DNA of 64,000 bases from Candidatus Cloacimonas sp. Its GTDB lineage: Bacteria > Cloacimonadota > Cloacimonadia > Cloacimonadales > Cloacimonadaceae. A program made the position numbers and the translations under genes. Numbering within the stretch: position 1 is the stretch's first letter; each line of letters begins with the position of its first letter. The notes under the pieces are model-generated. The model did no database searches. It worked only from the letters and a program-made list of their open reading frames with translations, and was not told the DNA's origin. The stretch lies in assembly GCA_035403355.1 (NCBI GenBank), contig DAONFA010000008.1:1-64000 (forward strand), written 5' to 3'. Shown in pieces: positions 10,228 through 19,700 of this stretch.

Positions 10228-10319
10228 GGAGAGTTGCCGGAGCGGTTGAACGGGACGGTCTCGAAAACCGTTGTATCTTTTTACAGGTACCCAGGGTTCG
10301 AATCCCTGACTCTCCGCCA
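10228..10319 (+). tRNA. tRNA-Ser (anticodon CGA)
   Basis: A class II tRNA with a long variable arm. Acceptor GGAGAGT (10228-10234) pairs with ACTCTCC (10309-10315), discriminator G, CCA encoded at 10317-10319. The anticodon stem is ACGGT/ACCGT with loop CTCGAAA (10260-10266) and anticodon CGA at 10262-10264. The T arm contains GGTTCGAATCC. It reads UCG codons. Confidence 0.97.
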
Positions 10320-10339
10320 GTTTAAAAAGAGAATTTAAA

Positions 10340-10684
10340 ATGATCCATACTGATTATTTAGTGGCTGATGCCGATATTCCGCTTATTTCCTGTGACCGGC
10401 TAAAAGATGAGCTCCTTATTTACAACCTGGATGAATCCGCCACTGCCAAATTGATTGACCGGTTTGAAATGCTAACCGGAAAGACAATAGATAAATGTTT
10501 CCGCATAACTGAACTTTCCGGAGGACAGAAAGTAATTTTGATGGCACTTCTGGCAATATATTCTCCCGCACCTAAAATCCGTTTTGTGAATTTGCTGAAT
10601 GCCCTTGATCCTAAACGCCGGGAAGCAATTCAAATCTTGATTAAGAATAGCGGCAAGGATATTATTCTGGAAGATAGATTATGA
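10340..10684 (+). CDS. Truncated ABC-ATPase-like subunit, signature motif only
   Basis: This 114-residue protein aligns with the C-terminal half of an EcfA/CbiO-type ATPase. It has the ABC signature LSGGQ at residues 59-63 and a D-loop NALDPKRRE (87-95). The Walker A domain is absent and cannot lie upstream, because tRNA-Ser ends 20 bases before the ATG. The Walker B position reads IRFVNL, without the Asp-Glu pair, and the end (DIILEDRL) lacks the switch His. Alone it cannot bind or hydrolyse ATP in the usual way. The stop overlaps the next ATG by four bases, and that next protein has exactly the missing motifs. I infer an ECF-transporter heterodimer; a decaying gene is the alternative. Confidence 0.7.
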   Translation: MIHTDYLVADADIPLISCDRLKDELLIYNLDESATAKLIDRFEMLTGKTIDKCFRITELSGGQKVILMALLAIYSPAPKIRFVNLLNALDPKRREAIQILIKNSGKDIILEDRL

Positions 10685-11205
10685 TTAAAATTGCACCGGG
10701 AGTTGTTTCCTGCTGGCAGAATTTCAGTTTGCTCATAGAGCAGGAGCTGTTTTTTCTGCCGGATAATATCTATTATCTGCAAGGTGAAAACGGCAGCGGG
10801 AAAAGTTCTTTTATTAAGCATTGCCTGTTTCCTGCATTAGAGAGAAAAAAGCTTTTATTTTACCAAATCTATTTACAGCAGCTTTTTCAGCTGCAGGGTT
10901 ATGCTATTAAATCCCATTCTGCATTTTATAAACCGGATTTGAAGCTGAAAAGCGAATGGGATTGCATTCAATATCTTTTAAACAATCTCTCCGAAAGTTA
11001 TGCTGTTGAACCCAGACCGGTTTATTGCATTGTAGATGAAAACCGCTATTTAGCAGAAATTTATCGCTATTTAAGGGCTAGTGGTTTCCCTTTTTGTCTC
11101 ATTTTTTGTGAACATTCTTCTTTTTCCGTGCCTGAAGAAGTTAACCTCATCAATTTTCAGTTGCTTGCACCAAACAGGAGTAGTGTTTATGAAACCTCAA
11201 TATAG
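10681..11205 (+). CDS. Reduced ABC-ATPase-like subunit, Walker A/B without signature
   Basis: The 174-residue protein starts like an ABC nucleotide-binding domain. Walker A GENGSGKSS is at 35-43, a Walker B with catalytic Glu (VYCIVDE) at 114-120, and a plausible switch His145 in IFCEHS. The LSGGQ signature and most of the helical subdomain are missing, because only about 70 residues separate Walker A from Walker B. It therefore has the complement of the motifs kept by the 114-residue neighbour. It overlaps that gene by four bases upstream and the membrane-protein gene by 17 bases downstream, so all are one transcript. Function as ATPase half of an ECF transporter is inference from context. 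Confidence 0.7.
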   Translation: MIKIAPGVVSCWQNFSLLIEQELFFLPDNIYYLQGENGSGKSSFIKHCLFPALERKKLLFYQIYLQQLFQLQGYAIKSHSAFYKPDLKLKSEWDCIQYLLNNLSESYAVEPRPVYCIVDENRYLAEIYRYLRASGFPFCLIFCEHSSFSVPEEVNLINFQLLAPNRSSVYETSI

Positions 11206-11800
11206 ATTACTGCTTGTCTCTTTAGCTCTTATCTTGTTTTTTGTCTTCTTCTGCTTCATCTATCTGGAGAATACCCCTGTGCAGTTAGTTGTCTTGGGAG
11301 TTGTATTATTGCTTAGTGCTTGGACTTTTAAGCTTAAGGGACTTTTAAAGAAACTTTATCACTTCTTGCCTTTTATTTTACTGCTTTTCGGGGTTTATGT
11401 TATTTTTGCTCTTTTTCAAATAGGACACAATAAGGATTACTGGATTCATTACGGTATTACGCGAACTACATTACTTATAAGCAGTTTAATGTTTATCCAG
11501 ATATTAATCACTTGGCTGAAGATAGATACCTTCTTAGATTTTCCTTTGGGAATAGAAAAATTGAAGTATATTATTTTAGGCAAAATGCTCTATAAAATTG
11601 CCTTTTCTTCCTATTCCGAGTTATGCCTTTTTGTAGATTCCATTCCTGCTGAGCAAGCGGGTAAAATTACTCTGAAAAAAAAGTTTCGTAAACGCCTGAT
11701 TGTTCTTTTAGCACTTATTACTTATGTAATTAACGAAGCAACCCTGAAAGGGGAAATGATTGATGAACGCATCTTGCACTGCCACCAAGTTCTGAAGTAA
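11189..11800 (+). CDS. ECF transporter T component-like membrane protein
   Basis: A 203-residue integral membrane protein with hydrophobic segments at about 8-27, 30-46, 58-77, 92-112 and 168-183, and a basic cytoplasmic loop around 160-170 (KITLKKKFRKRL). Layout and neighbours fit the EcfT/CbiQ family. It is shorter than typical EcfT (about 260), and the conserved Ala-Arg-Gly/Ser coupling motifs are not visible: the corresponding C-terminal region reads EMIDERI. The ATG at 11189 is chosen over an upstream start because AGGAG (11176-11180) stands eight bases before it. Divergent T subunit is the best call; an unrelated membrane protein is possible. Confidence 0.6.
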   Translation: MKPQYRLLLVSLALILFFVFFCFIYLENTPVQLVVLGVVLLLSAWTFKLKGLLKKLYHFLPFILLLFGVYVIFALFQIGHNKDYWIHYGITRTTLLISSLMFIQILITWLKIDTFLDFPLGIEKLKYIILGKMLYKIAFSSYSELCLFVDSIPAEQAGKITLKKKFRKRLIVLLALITYVINEATLKGEMIDERILHCHQVLK

Positions 11801-11847
11801 AACCTGAATAATATTAGAAAAATAAATGTAAACATAAAGAGGACAAA

Positions 11848-12315
11848 ATGAAATGGTATCTTATAGTTGGACTTACCGTTATGGTTATGATCGCTACCGT
11901 TCTGGTAAGAATTCCGGTTCCAGGAGGCGGCTATTTCAATTTAGGAGATGTAGTTATTATCTTTAGTGGACTTTTTGGTGGCTGGAAAGCAGGTTTGATA
12001 GCAGGAGGATTTGGTTCTTTTTTTGCTGATTTAATCGGTTTCCCTGTCTTTGCTCCTGTAACGCTTCTCGTTAAAGGGCTGGAAGGATTGGTTGCCGGAT
12101 TGGCAAAACCCGATGTGAAATGGCAAACATATTTTTTCCCGGCAATAGCAGTCATCATTATGGTTGCCGGTTATTTTTTCGGTTGCTGGGTTTTTCCAAA
12201 TCTGGGATTTGCAGTGGCTGTAGCTGACTTGCCGGTTAATATTGTTCAGGCAGCTGCAGGTTATTTTGGAGGTATTGCCTTACATCTTGCCTACACGAAA
12301 ATTTCCCGCACTTAG
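11848..12315 (+). CDS. ECF transporter S component (PF07155-like)
   Basis: The substrate-binding membrane subunit of an energy-coupling-factor transporter. The 155 residues form about five or six hydrophobic helices. The hallmark IRIPVPGGG-type start (VRIPVPGGGYFNLGDVV, about 21-37), then GLIAGGFGSFFADL and KGLEGLVAGL, is typical of the DUF1393/HmpT-like S family. The ligand cannot be predicted: no riboswitch or biosynthetic gene is adjacent. A clear GAGG site precedes the ATG. It is 47 bases downstream of the T-like gene and probably the last gene of this operon. Confidence 0.8.
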   Translation: MKWYLIVGLTVMVMIATVLVRIPVPGGGYFNLGDVVIIFSGLFGGWKAGLIAGGFGSFFADLIGFPVFAPVTLLVKGLEGLVAGLAKPDVKWQTYFFPAIAVIIMVAGYFFGCWVFPNLGFAVAVADLPVNIVQAAAGYFGGIALHLAYTKISRT

Positions 12316-12497
12316 CATTTCCGATTTTATGATGCCCTCATAATTCCAAGTTACTTTTTTCCTAATTTCGTGTAATGCAATATCATACCTTTGCAGACAC
12401 AAAACTATATTTTACAATTGGGAACTGCATATCGTATTCAAGTTCAATCACCGCTTTTTCCCTTCTTAACTGAGAGCATAAATCAAGTGTTTATCTA

Positions 12498-12536
12498 ACC
12501 TTAATCAAGCGTTAATTATTAACGCTTGATTAAGGT
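12498..12536. repeat. 39-base near-perfect palindrome
   Basis: Two 19-base arms (12498-12516 and 12518-12536) are perfect reverse complements around a single T. The core reads AAGCGTTAAT/ATTAACGCTT. No U-tract follows on either strand, so it is not an ordinary intrinsic terminator. It could be an operator, a cruciform or a mobile-element end. Confidence 0.9.
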
Positions 12537-12635
12537 ATGTTAAACGCTAAATTACCGGCTTTAAGCAAGGAATACAGCAGACAGCTATATTAGGATTTTA
12601 TGATAATGCCCTTCGCTCTTCGCTCTCAACCCAAA

Positions 12636-13062
12636 AACCCTTTAGGGCGAAATCGGAGGGTTGACGTCCTCGTCAATCTCTTCTTGTGCTTGAACGACGA
12701 GGACGTCGTTCTTCCGGAAAAAAAGCCCTTTAGGGCGAAATCGGAGGGTTGACTTCCTCGTCAACCCCTCGGAAAATAAGGATTATAATGCTGAGAAGGT
12801 TTAGAAGGTTGAGATCCCAAAATGGCTGAAAACCCTTTGCCATCCGCTCTTCGCCCTCTGCCAAAAAGCCCCTTAGGGCGAAATCGGAGGGTTGACATCC
12901 TCGTCAACCCCTCGGAAAATAGGGTTTATAAGGCTGAGAAAGTTTATAGAGTTAATATCCAAAAATAGCTGATAAACCCTTTGTCATCCGCTCTTTGCCA
13001 TCTGCCAAAAGCCCCTTAGAGCGAAATCGGAGGGTTGACGTCCTCGTCAACCCCTCGGAAAA
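12636..13062. repeat. Four copies of a hairpin-forming intergenic repeat (TCCT/AGGA loops)
   Basis: Each copy contains a short CCCTTTAGGG-type palindrome, then GCGAAATCGGA, then a hairpin. Hairpins: 12661-12676 (loop TCCT) with a second hairpin 12692-12711 (stem GAACGACG, loop AGGA); 12746-12767; 12889-12910; and 13032-13053 (stem GGGTTGACG, loop TCCT). Copies 2 and 3 have T or A opposite C next to the loop, so their loop is six bases. Related copies lie at 45276-45351 and 56360-56506. No gene is present. Confidence 0.9.
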
Positions 13063-13119
13063 TGCAATCTACAGTATCTTTTTATCCTTTTTCCCGTATC
13101 CTGAAAGCCCCTAAAAAGC

Positions 13120-13601
13120 TTTGAGGTATCGTCGTAGATGGTAAAAAAGGGTTGTTTTCTGCGTTTCCAGGCATTCCTATCCAAATGTGCCAGTTTCACC
13201 AGAAACAGATCATTACCCGATACCTAACCTGCAACCCGAAACTGCAAGCAGGGATTGAACTGCAAAAGATTGTGGATTCCATAACTTCCTCCTGGGAAGA
13301 GGTGTTTTCTATGTTGATAGAGATGTGGATGTGGAAATGGAAGCAATTCTTGAAAGAAAAGACCTACTCAGATACTGGAAAATGGTGCTATACTCACAGA
13401 AAGCTGAGAAGCGCTATTCGTAGTATAAAGTCAAATCTTCCTTATTTGTTCACCTTCCAGAAATACCCGGAAAACTATATCCCCAACACAACTAACTCCC
13501 TGGAAGGAATTAACAGTGCTCTCAAGTTTAAAATCAAAGTTCATCAAGGAATTAACTCTGACAGAAGAAGGAAAATCATCAACTATTTACTCGCTAAATA
13601 G
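13120..13601 (+). pseudogene. Transposase remnant (C-terminal DDE-domain part)
   Basis: The frame from 13120 reads IVVDGKKGLFSAFPGIP then MCQFH..., continuing to THRKLRSA, LPYLFT and PNTTNSLEGIN. This resembles the catalytic C-terminal half of a DDE transposase of the kind with a VDG-RRGL and CQFHQ motif. An in-frame TGA (13117-13119) stands immediately upstream, and the N-terminal half is not found in the preceding sequence, which is hairpin repeats. No terminal inverted repeats are visible. It is a dead fragment of an insertion element; I do not assign the IS family. Confidence 0.7.
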
Positions 13602-13669
13602 CAACTACATTTCTTGCAATAGACCTAATACGAATAAAATAATTAACAGAAATCTACGCATTGTTTCTC

Positions 13670-15196
13670 CTATTTTATCAGAACTATCTTTGATGATGTT
13701 GTGTTATTATTGCTATCAAGTCGTAATATATATGTCCCGTTAGCACATAATTTGCCATGTAAATCTGTCCCATCCCAGACGGAAGAGTATATATTGCCAG
13801 ATTTCTTATCAAGATTTATCATCCTGACTAACTGCCCTTTGATATTATAAATCTGCAGTTGATAAGTAGCTTGTGTAGTATTTCTTTCAAGCTTAAAATC
13901 AATATTAAGAAAAGACCTCATCGGATTTGGATAAGCGAGGATTTTATTAATTGGCTTTTGAATATACTCATCATCATTTGGTGTCCCATTCGGATGTAGT
14001 GTAACTACCGTTAATCCATCGTTTCCGAATGACCAACTGCTAAATACATGAATAATGTTACTATTGGGCAACAATGTTATGCAATCTGTGCATTGTCTAA
14101 AATTCAACATTGAGGAATATGACCATGTCCATATAGCTTCTCCAGTCAGATTATAGCTGGAAATATACTCATGAGCGTTAAGTGTCCATTCAGAATCGCC
14201 ATAATAACCTGATAAATATATCCCTTGATTATAGCCAATCATAGAATAATAACTTCCCACACAGGTTGAATCCGTCATTTGAATAGTGAATAAACTATCT
14301 AAGCCATCAGGTAAAACTTGATATATACAGAATTGGTTCCAGAGTCCATTATTATAAGCATTATAACCAAATATCAATTCATTTGTAAGAGGTAATTTTG
14401 TTATTGGGATTTTGATTTCATCAGTATGGGCAGTATTTGTGTCCCTCCGCCAAATCAAATTACCATCCCAGTCGGTTTTTACAACGCTGGCAAAGCGGTC
14501 TGTAAACTGACAGGTGGAAACAGGCATATTATCTGTGTCTAACTCCATATCATAGGCCTGTGCCCATTTTAGACCGAGATTTGAAACTACCCATAATGTG
14601 TCCGGTGGGTAATGACAGGTTGATAAAGTATCTCCCAAGGAATCCAAGTGCATAAAAAGCGCATGAACCCCATAAAATGGGGGACTATTATAATCGTATA
14701 TCCTTCCAATAGCAAAGATATCATTATTGGGCAACCTGAGTGCTTTATTTAGTACGCAATTGGGAAGATGGATATCCTCCAAAGAATAATTCTCCTGTGG
14801 GTCTATCCAACCGATCTGGCTATGCTCAGGAGGAGTATTAATCAGAAAGTTTACCGTACCATCAGCTTCCTGGTCTATTCCAATAATCTGGGGTGCGCTC
14901 TCACAATTAAAGTCACGACTCCACCATTGCCACTCGCAATTACCCTCTGCATTCAATTTTATCACTCCACAATCCGCTGCATACCTGTCAGGGTCCATTT
15001 CATACTGGCCTGTGCAGTCACCCAATACCATAACTCCTCCATCCGGACAGGGAAATATCTGTTTTGAAGTGTATTGATACCAAATGAAGTCCGGATATGG
15101 CAAAATAATGGGAATATTCCTGATGTATCGTTCCTGAGCAAGCATACCGGATACCATAAATAGTAGGAGTAGAGATATGAAAAGTTTTTGTCTCAT
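13670..15196 (-). CDS. Secreted protein with C-terminal type IX/FlgD-like sorting domain
   Basis: A 508-residue exported protein. A signal peptide (KLFISLLLLFMVSGMLAQ) is followed by a repetitive beta-rich body with no enzyme motif I recognise; it looks like a propeller-type domain (GGVMVLGDCTG, WQWWSRDF). The last about 85 residues form the FlgD-like sorting domain: AYPNPMRS, IYNIKGQLVR, VWDGTDLHG, NGTYILRL. In Bacteroidetes-like organisms such tails direct transport through the type IX secretion system and attachment to the surface. The ATG at 15194-15196 (complement) is preferred over a GTG six codons upstream because AAGAGGT lies just before it. Single-gene unit. Confidence 0.85.
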   Translation of the reverse strand: MRQKLFISLLLLFMVSGMLAQERYIRNIPIILPYPDFIWYQYTSKQIFPCPDGGVMVLGDCTGQYEMDPDRYAADCGVIKLNAEGNCEWQWWSRDFNCESAPQIIGIDQEADGTVNFLINTPPEHSQIGWIDPQENYSLEDIHLPNCVLNKALRLPNNDIFAIGRIYDYNSPPFYGVHALFMHLDSLGDTLSTCHYPPDTLWVVSNLGLKWAQAYDMELDTDNMPVSTCQFTDRFASVVKTDWDGNLIWRRDTNTAHTDEIKIPITKLPLTNELIFGYNAYNNGLWNQFCIYQVLPDGLDSLFTIQMTDSTCVGSYYSMIGYNQGIYLSGYYGDSEWTLNAHEYISSYNLTGEAIWTWSYSSMLNFRQCTDCITLLPNSNIIHVFSSWSFGNDGLTVVTLHPNGTPNDDEYIQKPINKILAYPNPMRSFLNIDFKLERNTTQATYQLQIYNIKGQLVRMINLDKKSGNIYSSVWDGTDLHGKLCANGTYILRLDSNNNTTSSKIVLIK

Positions 15197-15722
15197 GATT
15201 TTACCTCTTAGCACCGATTTTATAAATTATAGTGAATCTAATCTATGATATTTGTCAATTTCTATTTTAATTTGGCATTTCCATATTTTTTTACCGGAAC
15301 CTTATTTTCATTTGCTGCTGGATAATAAAGTTAATGCATCCTGAAATGACTTCAGCTATTCTGAGTTGATTACAGAATTTTAGTGTCCATTCCAACTCGT
15401 TGTTTTTCAGGTTGTTTGAGAACATTTTATCGTCCTCGTTTCTCACAATCTATGTTATTATATACAAACAAATGCATTATCTTCATTTTGTCAATCATAG
15501 TCCAAGTTTTGTTCATAAAAAAGCTATCTTATTGCGACAGATTGGAGCCCGTGGGCTACAACTTTCATTGCAGAACTTTTCCATCTTCCTAAAAGTAAAT
15601 ATAATCAACATTGCCCTTCTGCCAAATAGAATTATTAACAAGATATGTGAAAGGAACTATCATAATGAGCAGAACTTAGAATTCTCCGCTTCTTCCGTAT
15701 ATTATTTTCCCTCAGAGATTCT
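15197..15722. other. Intergenic region, no gene supported
   Basis: AT-rich sequence between the start of the sorting-domain protein gene and the end of the unknown gene. On the minus strand TTGACA (15253-15258) and TATAAT (15226-15231) could drive the sorting-domain gene, but the 21-base spacing is long. Open frames on the plus strand lack ribosome sites and resemble no family. Confidence 0.5.
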
Positions 15723-16400
15723 TTACACCTTCGGATTAGAGTTGATATTGGAATCTGCTTTCTGAAAAAGCGGCTCCGGTAAATGATCCCAAACACCCTG
15801 TTCCAGTAAAAAATCCGTTATTAACTTCAGCTCAAAGAAATTGAAAAAAACAACATTTTTGCATACAAGGGCATCCAAATCCAGCTTGACTAACTGTTTG
15901 ATTTCTTCTTCATTAAGTTTATTGGCTTGATAGGCACAATGCAAAACCCAACGCGACTGTAAAGAAACAATAGCTTCATCCTGCCCTAAAAAAGGATCGT
16001 CACAATCCAGATTTACATATTTCCAGCAATTAAACTCTCTCTCAAAAGGTCCTTGTAAATCTTCCGGTTTGATTTCTTCATAATCTCTTTTATCCCAGTA
16101 ATGAAGAAGTTCTTTGTCGTCTAAATTTTTTTCAATATAATCCTTAATCTCTTTGTTAAAACTCTCAAACTCCGGATGCAGATACCACTTTAGGTCTTGA
16201 TTGAGGATCCGATATTCCTGCCCGTCAGTTAAATGACCTCCAATAGCTTGACGAAATAATGCCTTCCGCACATTTAAAGGGGAATGCTGTTTTTCGTTTT
16301 GATCCCTTCGCATATCCTCTAAAGAAGAATTTTCCCAAATATTCAGATATGCCTCAATTCGGCTTTGAAAAAAGTTTATCGCTGCTGCGGTGTATTCCAT
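15723..16400 (-). CDS. Hypothetical protein of unknown function
   Basis: A 225-residue acidic, probably cytoplasmic protein without signal peptide or membrane segment. I do not recognise the family. It is rich in Trp and Glu/Asp and mostly helical by composition (QSRIEAYLNIWENS, LQSRWVLHCAYQANK). A good AAAGGAG site precedes the ATG. It is transcribed away from the restriction-modification gene, and a partial degenerate copy of its 3' part lies on the other side of that gene (19856-19952). A role linked to the R-M enzyme (for example immunity) is possible but has no sequence support. Confidence 0.75.
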   Translation of the reverse strand: MEYTAAAINFFQSRIEAYLNIWENSSLEDMRRDQNEKQHSPLNVRKALFRQAIGGHLTDGQEYRILNQDLKWYLHPEFESFNKEIKDYIEKNLDDKELLHYWDKRDYEEIKPEDLQGPFEREFNCWKYVNLDCDDPFLGQDEAIVSLQSRWVLHCAYQANKLNEEEIKQLVKLDLDALVCKNVVFFNFFELKLITDFLLEQGVWDHLPEPLFQKADSNINSNPKV

Positions 16401-16756
16401 TTTGTTCTCCTTTTTTATAATAACTTAGCTCAAAATAATGCAATTAGGGTAAAATGGGAAGATAAATTCCCCTTTGCCACAAAGATTACAGGTTTTGCCA
16501 TATCGGATTTATGCAAACCTCTTTATTGCTAATAATAACATAATTATGCATTCTGGTTATTTGTCAAATTGTTTTGTGAAAAAAACACAAAAAGCCCGGT
16601 TTATTTATAGCTGTATTTTATTTAACCAAGCGAAAAACACGGTTACCAAATTTAAAACTGGAATCCTTATACCTATAGCTATAGCATAGTTAAGCGTTCC
16701 TATAGTTAATCAAGAAAATGTTTGACGAAAATCGGGCTTAGCTTTATAAGGTATAA
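16401..16756. other. Divergent intergenic region carrying promoters
   Basis: AT-rich spacer between the divergent unknown gene and the R-M gene. It holds the R-M promoter at 16722-16750. A run of ACCTATAGCTATAGCATAG near 16671-16689 is a small symmetric element. I see no further gene. Confidence 0.6.
16722..16750 (+). promoter_or_regulatory. Promoter giving a leaderless mRNA for the R-M gene
   Basis: TTGACG (16722-16727) and TATAAG (16745-16750) are spaced by 17 bases. The start codon begins at 16757, seven bases after the -10 element, where transcription itself should begin. An in-frame TAA (16754-16756) directly precedes the ATG and there is no Shine-Dalgarno sequence. Confidence 0.65.
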
Positions 16757-19700
16757 ATGGAAAAAATATTAAAAGATTATCTTAATAGCTTACAGGGAGT
16801 TCTAAATCGCGGCGATGCGCGGGAAGAAAGTTTCTATGAAGTATTGGCAGACCTTATGCGTCAAGCAGCTGAAATTTACAATTTGAGCGATTTTGCCATT
16901 ACCATCCTTCCCAAAAAAACAGAGGCGGGAAATCCGGATTTCAGAATTTGGAACGGGAAAAATCATATTATCGGTTACATTGAAGCCAAACATCCTCAAG
17001 AGACCAATCTTGAACTTATCTATAGCAGTGAACAATTAAAGCGTTATACTGCTACTTTTCCAAATTTGATTTTAACCAATTTTTATGAATTCTGGCTAAT
17101 TCAACACGGCGAGATTGTAAATAGAATTACGATTGGTAGAGCCATAAACGCTATTACTATGGAAAAGACACCCCCTGTAGAAAACCCAGATGCTTTTGGG
17201 AATCTTTTAAAAAGTTATTTCAACTTTCATATACCGGCTATTGAAAGTCCCAAAGAGCTTGCTTCTATCTTAGCGAGGAAAACCAGATTCTTAAGAGATG
17301 AGGTTATTTTGCTTGAACTTGCTGAAGAAGAAAAAAAGCAGCAAAAACAAATGCTGTTTAACTTTTACGAATCCTTCAAACGGCTGCTGATCAATAATCT
17401 AACTGAGCATCAATTTGCTGATCTTTATGCTCAAACATTAACTTATGGTATTTTCGCAGCCCGAACTCGCAGCCAAGGTGAATTTAATCGGGAACTGATT
17501 TATAAATACATTCCCAATACTTTAGGGATCTTAAAGAATATTTTTAAATTCATATCTTATGAAGAACCGCCTAAAGCTTTGCAGGTTTTGATAGATGATA
17601 TAGCAGAAATTCTTTATGTTACCGATGTTAACAGTATCTTACATAAATACTATATAGAAGGCAAAGGTCTGGATCCTATTGTCTATTTTTACGAGACCTT
17701 TTTAAATGAATATGATCCTGAATTGAGAGAAAAACGCGGGGTCTATTATACTCCCGAACCGGCTGTTCGTTATATTGTTCACAGCGTTAATACTCTTCTT
17801 AAGCTCCGGTTTGGATTATCGGAGGGTCTTGCATCTTCTGAAGTTACTTTACTTGATCCCGCTGCCGGAACTTTAACTTTTCCCGCTGAAGCAATAAAGA
17901 TAGCAGTGCAGGAATTTAAAACGAAATATGGTAGCGGTTCTATAAATAAACTTATTAAAGAGCATATTCTCCCCCATTTTTATGCAATAGAACTAATGAT
18001 GGCACCCTATACTGTAGGACACTTAAAAATTAGTTACTTACTAACGGAATTGGGTTATCCGATTTCCGAAGAAGAACGTTTTCAACTATACCTATCCAAT
18101 ACTTTGGAACCGGATATTCCTGAACAAATAGAGTTACCCTTTTTATTTGATATTACGGAGGAATGCATCCTGGCAAATAAAATTAAAGACCAGGAACCGA
18201 TTTTAGTAATTATGGGTAATCCTCCCTATAGCGGAGAAAGCGAAAATAAAAATAAATGGATAGATAACTTACTTAAAGCAGATATAGACGGGGCACAAAG
18301 TTATTATAAAGTTGATGGCAAACCCCTCCAGGAAAAAAATCCTAAATGGCTTCAGGATGATTATGTAAAATTTCTGCGCTTTGCCCAATGGAAAATAAGT
18401 AAAGCCGGCAAAGGTATTGTAGGTATGATAACTAATCACGGTTATCTGGATAATCCTACTTTTAGAGGTATGCGGCAAAGTTTACTAACCACCTTTGATG
18501 AAATCTATATTTTGGATTTGCATGGAAATTCCAAAAAGAAAGAAAAGACACCGGAAGGCACAAAGGACGAAAATGTTTTTGATATTCAACAAGGAACCGC
18601 TATTGTGCTGATGGTGAAAAAACCTGAAGCTAAAAAACATATTTGCCATTACGAACTTTACGGTTTACGGGAAGAAAAATATAGCTGGTTAAATAATACC
18701 GAATTCAAAGCTGAAAATTATCAACCGATTTCGCCTCATAGTCCTTTTTATTTGTTTAAGCCCGAAACAAGCAATTATGAATATTATCTTAAGTGGAGCT
18801 CACTACCGGAAATATTTCCTTTAAATAGTGTAGGAGTAGTTACCTCCCGCGATGCATTAACTATCCAGCCCACAAAAGAAAAAGTCCGGAAAACTATTCA
18901 CCATTTTGCTTCTCTGGATGCCAGTGAAGCCCGAATCGCTTATAAACTCAGAAAGGACTCGCGTGACTGGAAAATTAGTTTAGCTCAAAAAGATCTTAAA
19001 GATAGCGGATTGAAAGATGAAAATATTGTACCTATTCTATACCGACCTTTTGATATCCGCTATACATACTATACAGGTAATAGCAGGGGATTTCATTGTA
19101 GAACCAGAAAAGCCGTTATGCAGCATTTACTGAAAGAAAACATTGCATTGATTTCTGTTAGACAGGTAAAAACTTCTGCTAATTGGCAACATATCTTTAT
19201 AGGTAATTGCATTACTGAAAGTTGCGTTATCTCTAATAATACAAGTGAAATAAGCTATGTTTATCCTCTGCAAATTGTTAATGATCCTCCCCAAGGAGAA
19301 ATTATTACTGAGAAGAATAAAGCATTTAATTACTCTATAGAGGTTTTAAATCATTTTAAGACCCTTTGGGGAAAGAAATTCCAACCGGAGCAATTATTTT
19401 TTTATATTTATGCTGTTCTACATAGTAATATCTACCGTCGGAAATATGCTGAATATTTAAGAATTGACTTCCCAAGAATACCTTTTACAGAGAACTATTC
19501 TCTCTTTTCCAAATTAGCAAATCTGGGTAAGGAACTTGCCGATTTGCATCTATTAAAAAGTCCTCTGCTTGATCCTCCAGTTGTTAAATATCAGGGAACC
19601 GGACCAGATGATAGTGTGGAAAAGGTTTTATATAATCCTGCGGAGAGAACAATCAGGATCAACAAGTATAAATATTTTGAAGGCATCAGCGAAGAGGTAT

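Noticed and set aside
15383..15765. Two overlapping plus-strand frames
   Set aside because: No ribosome site, unusual composition, and the longer one overlaps the end of the unknown gene on the other strand.
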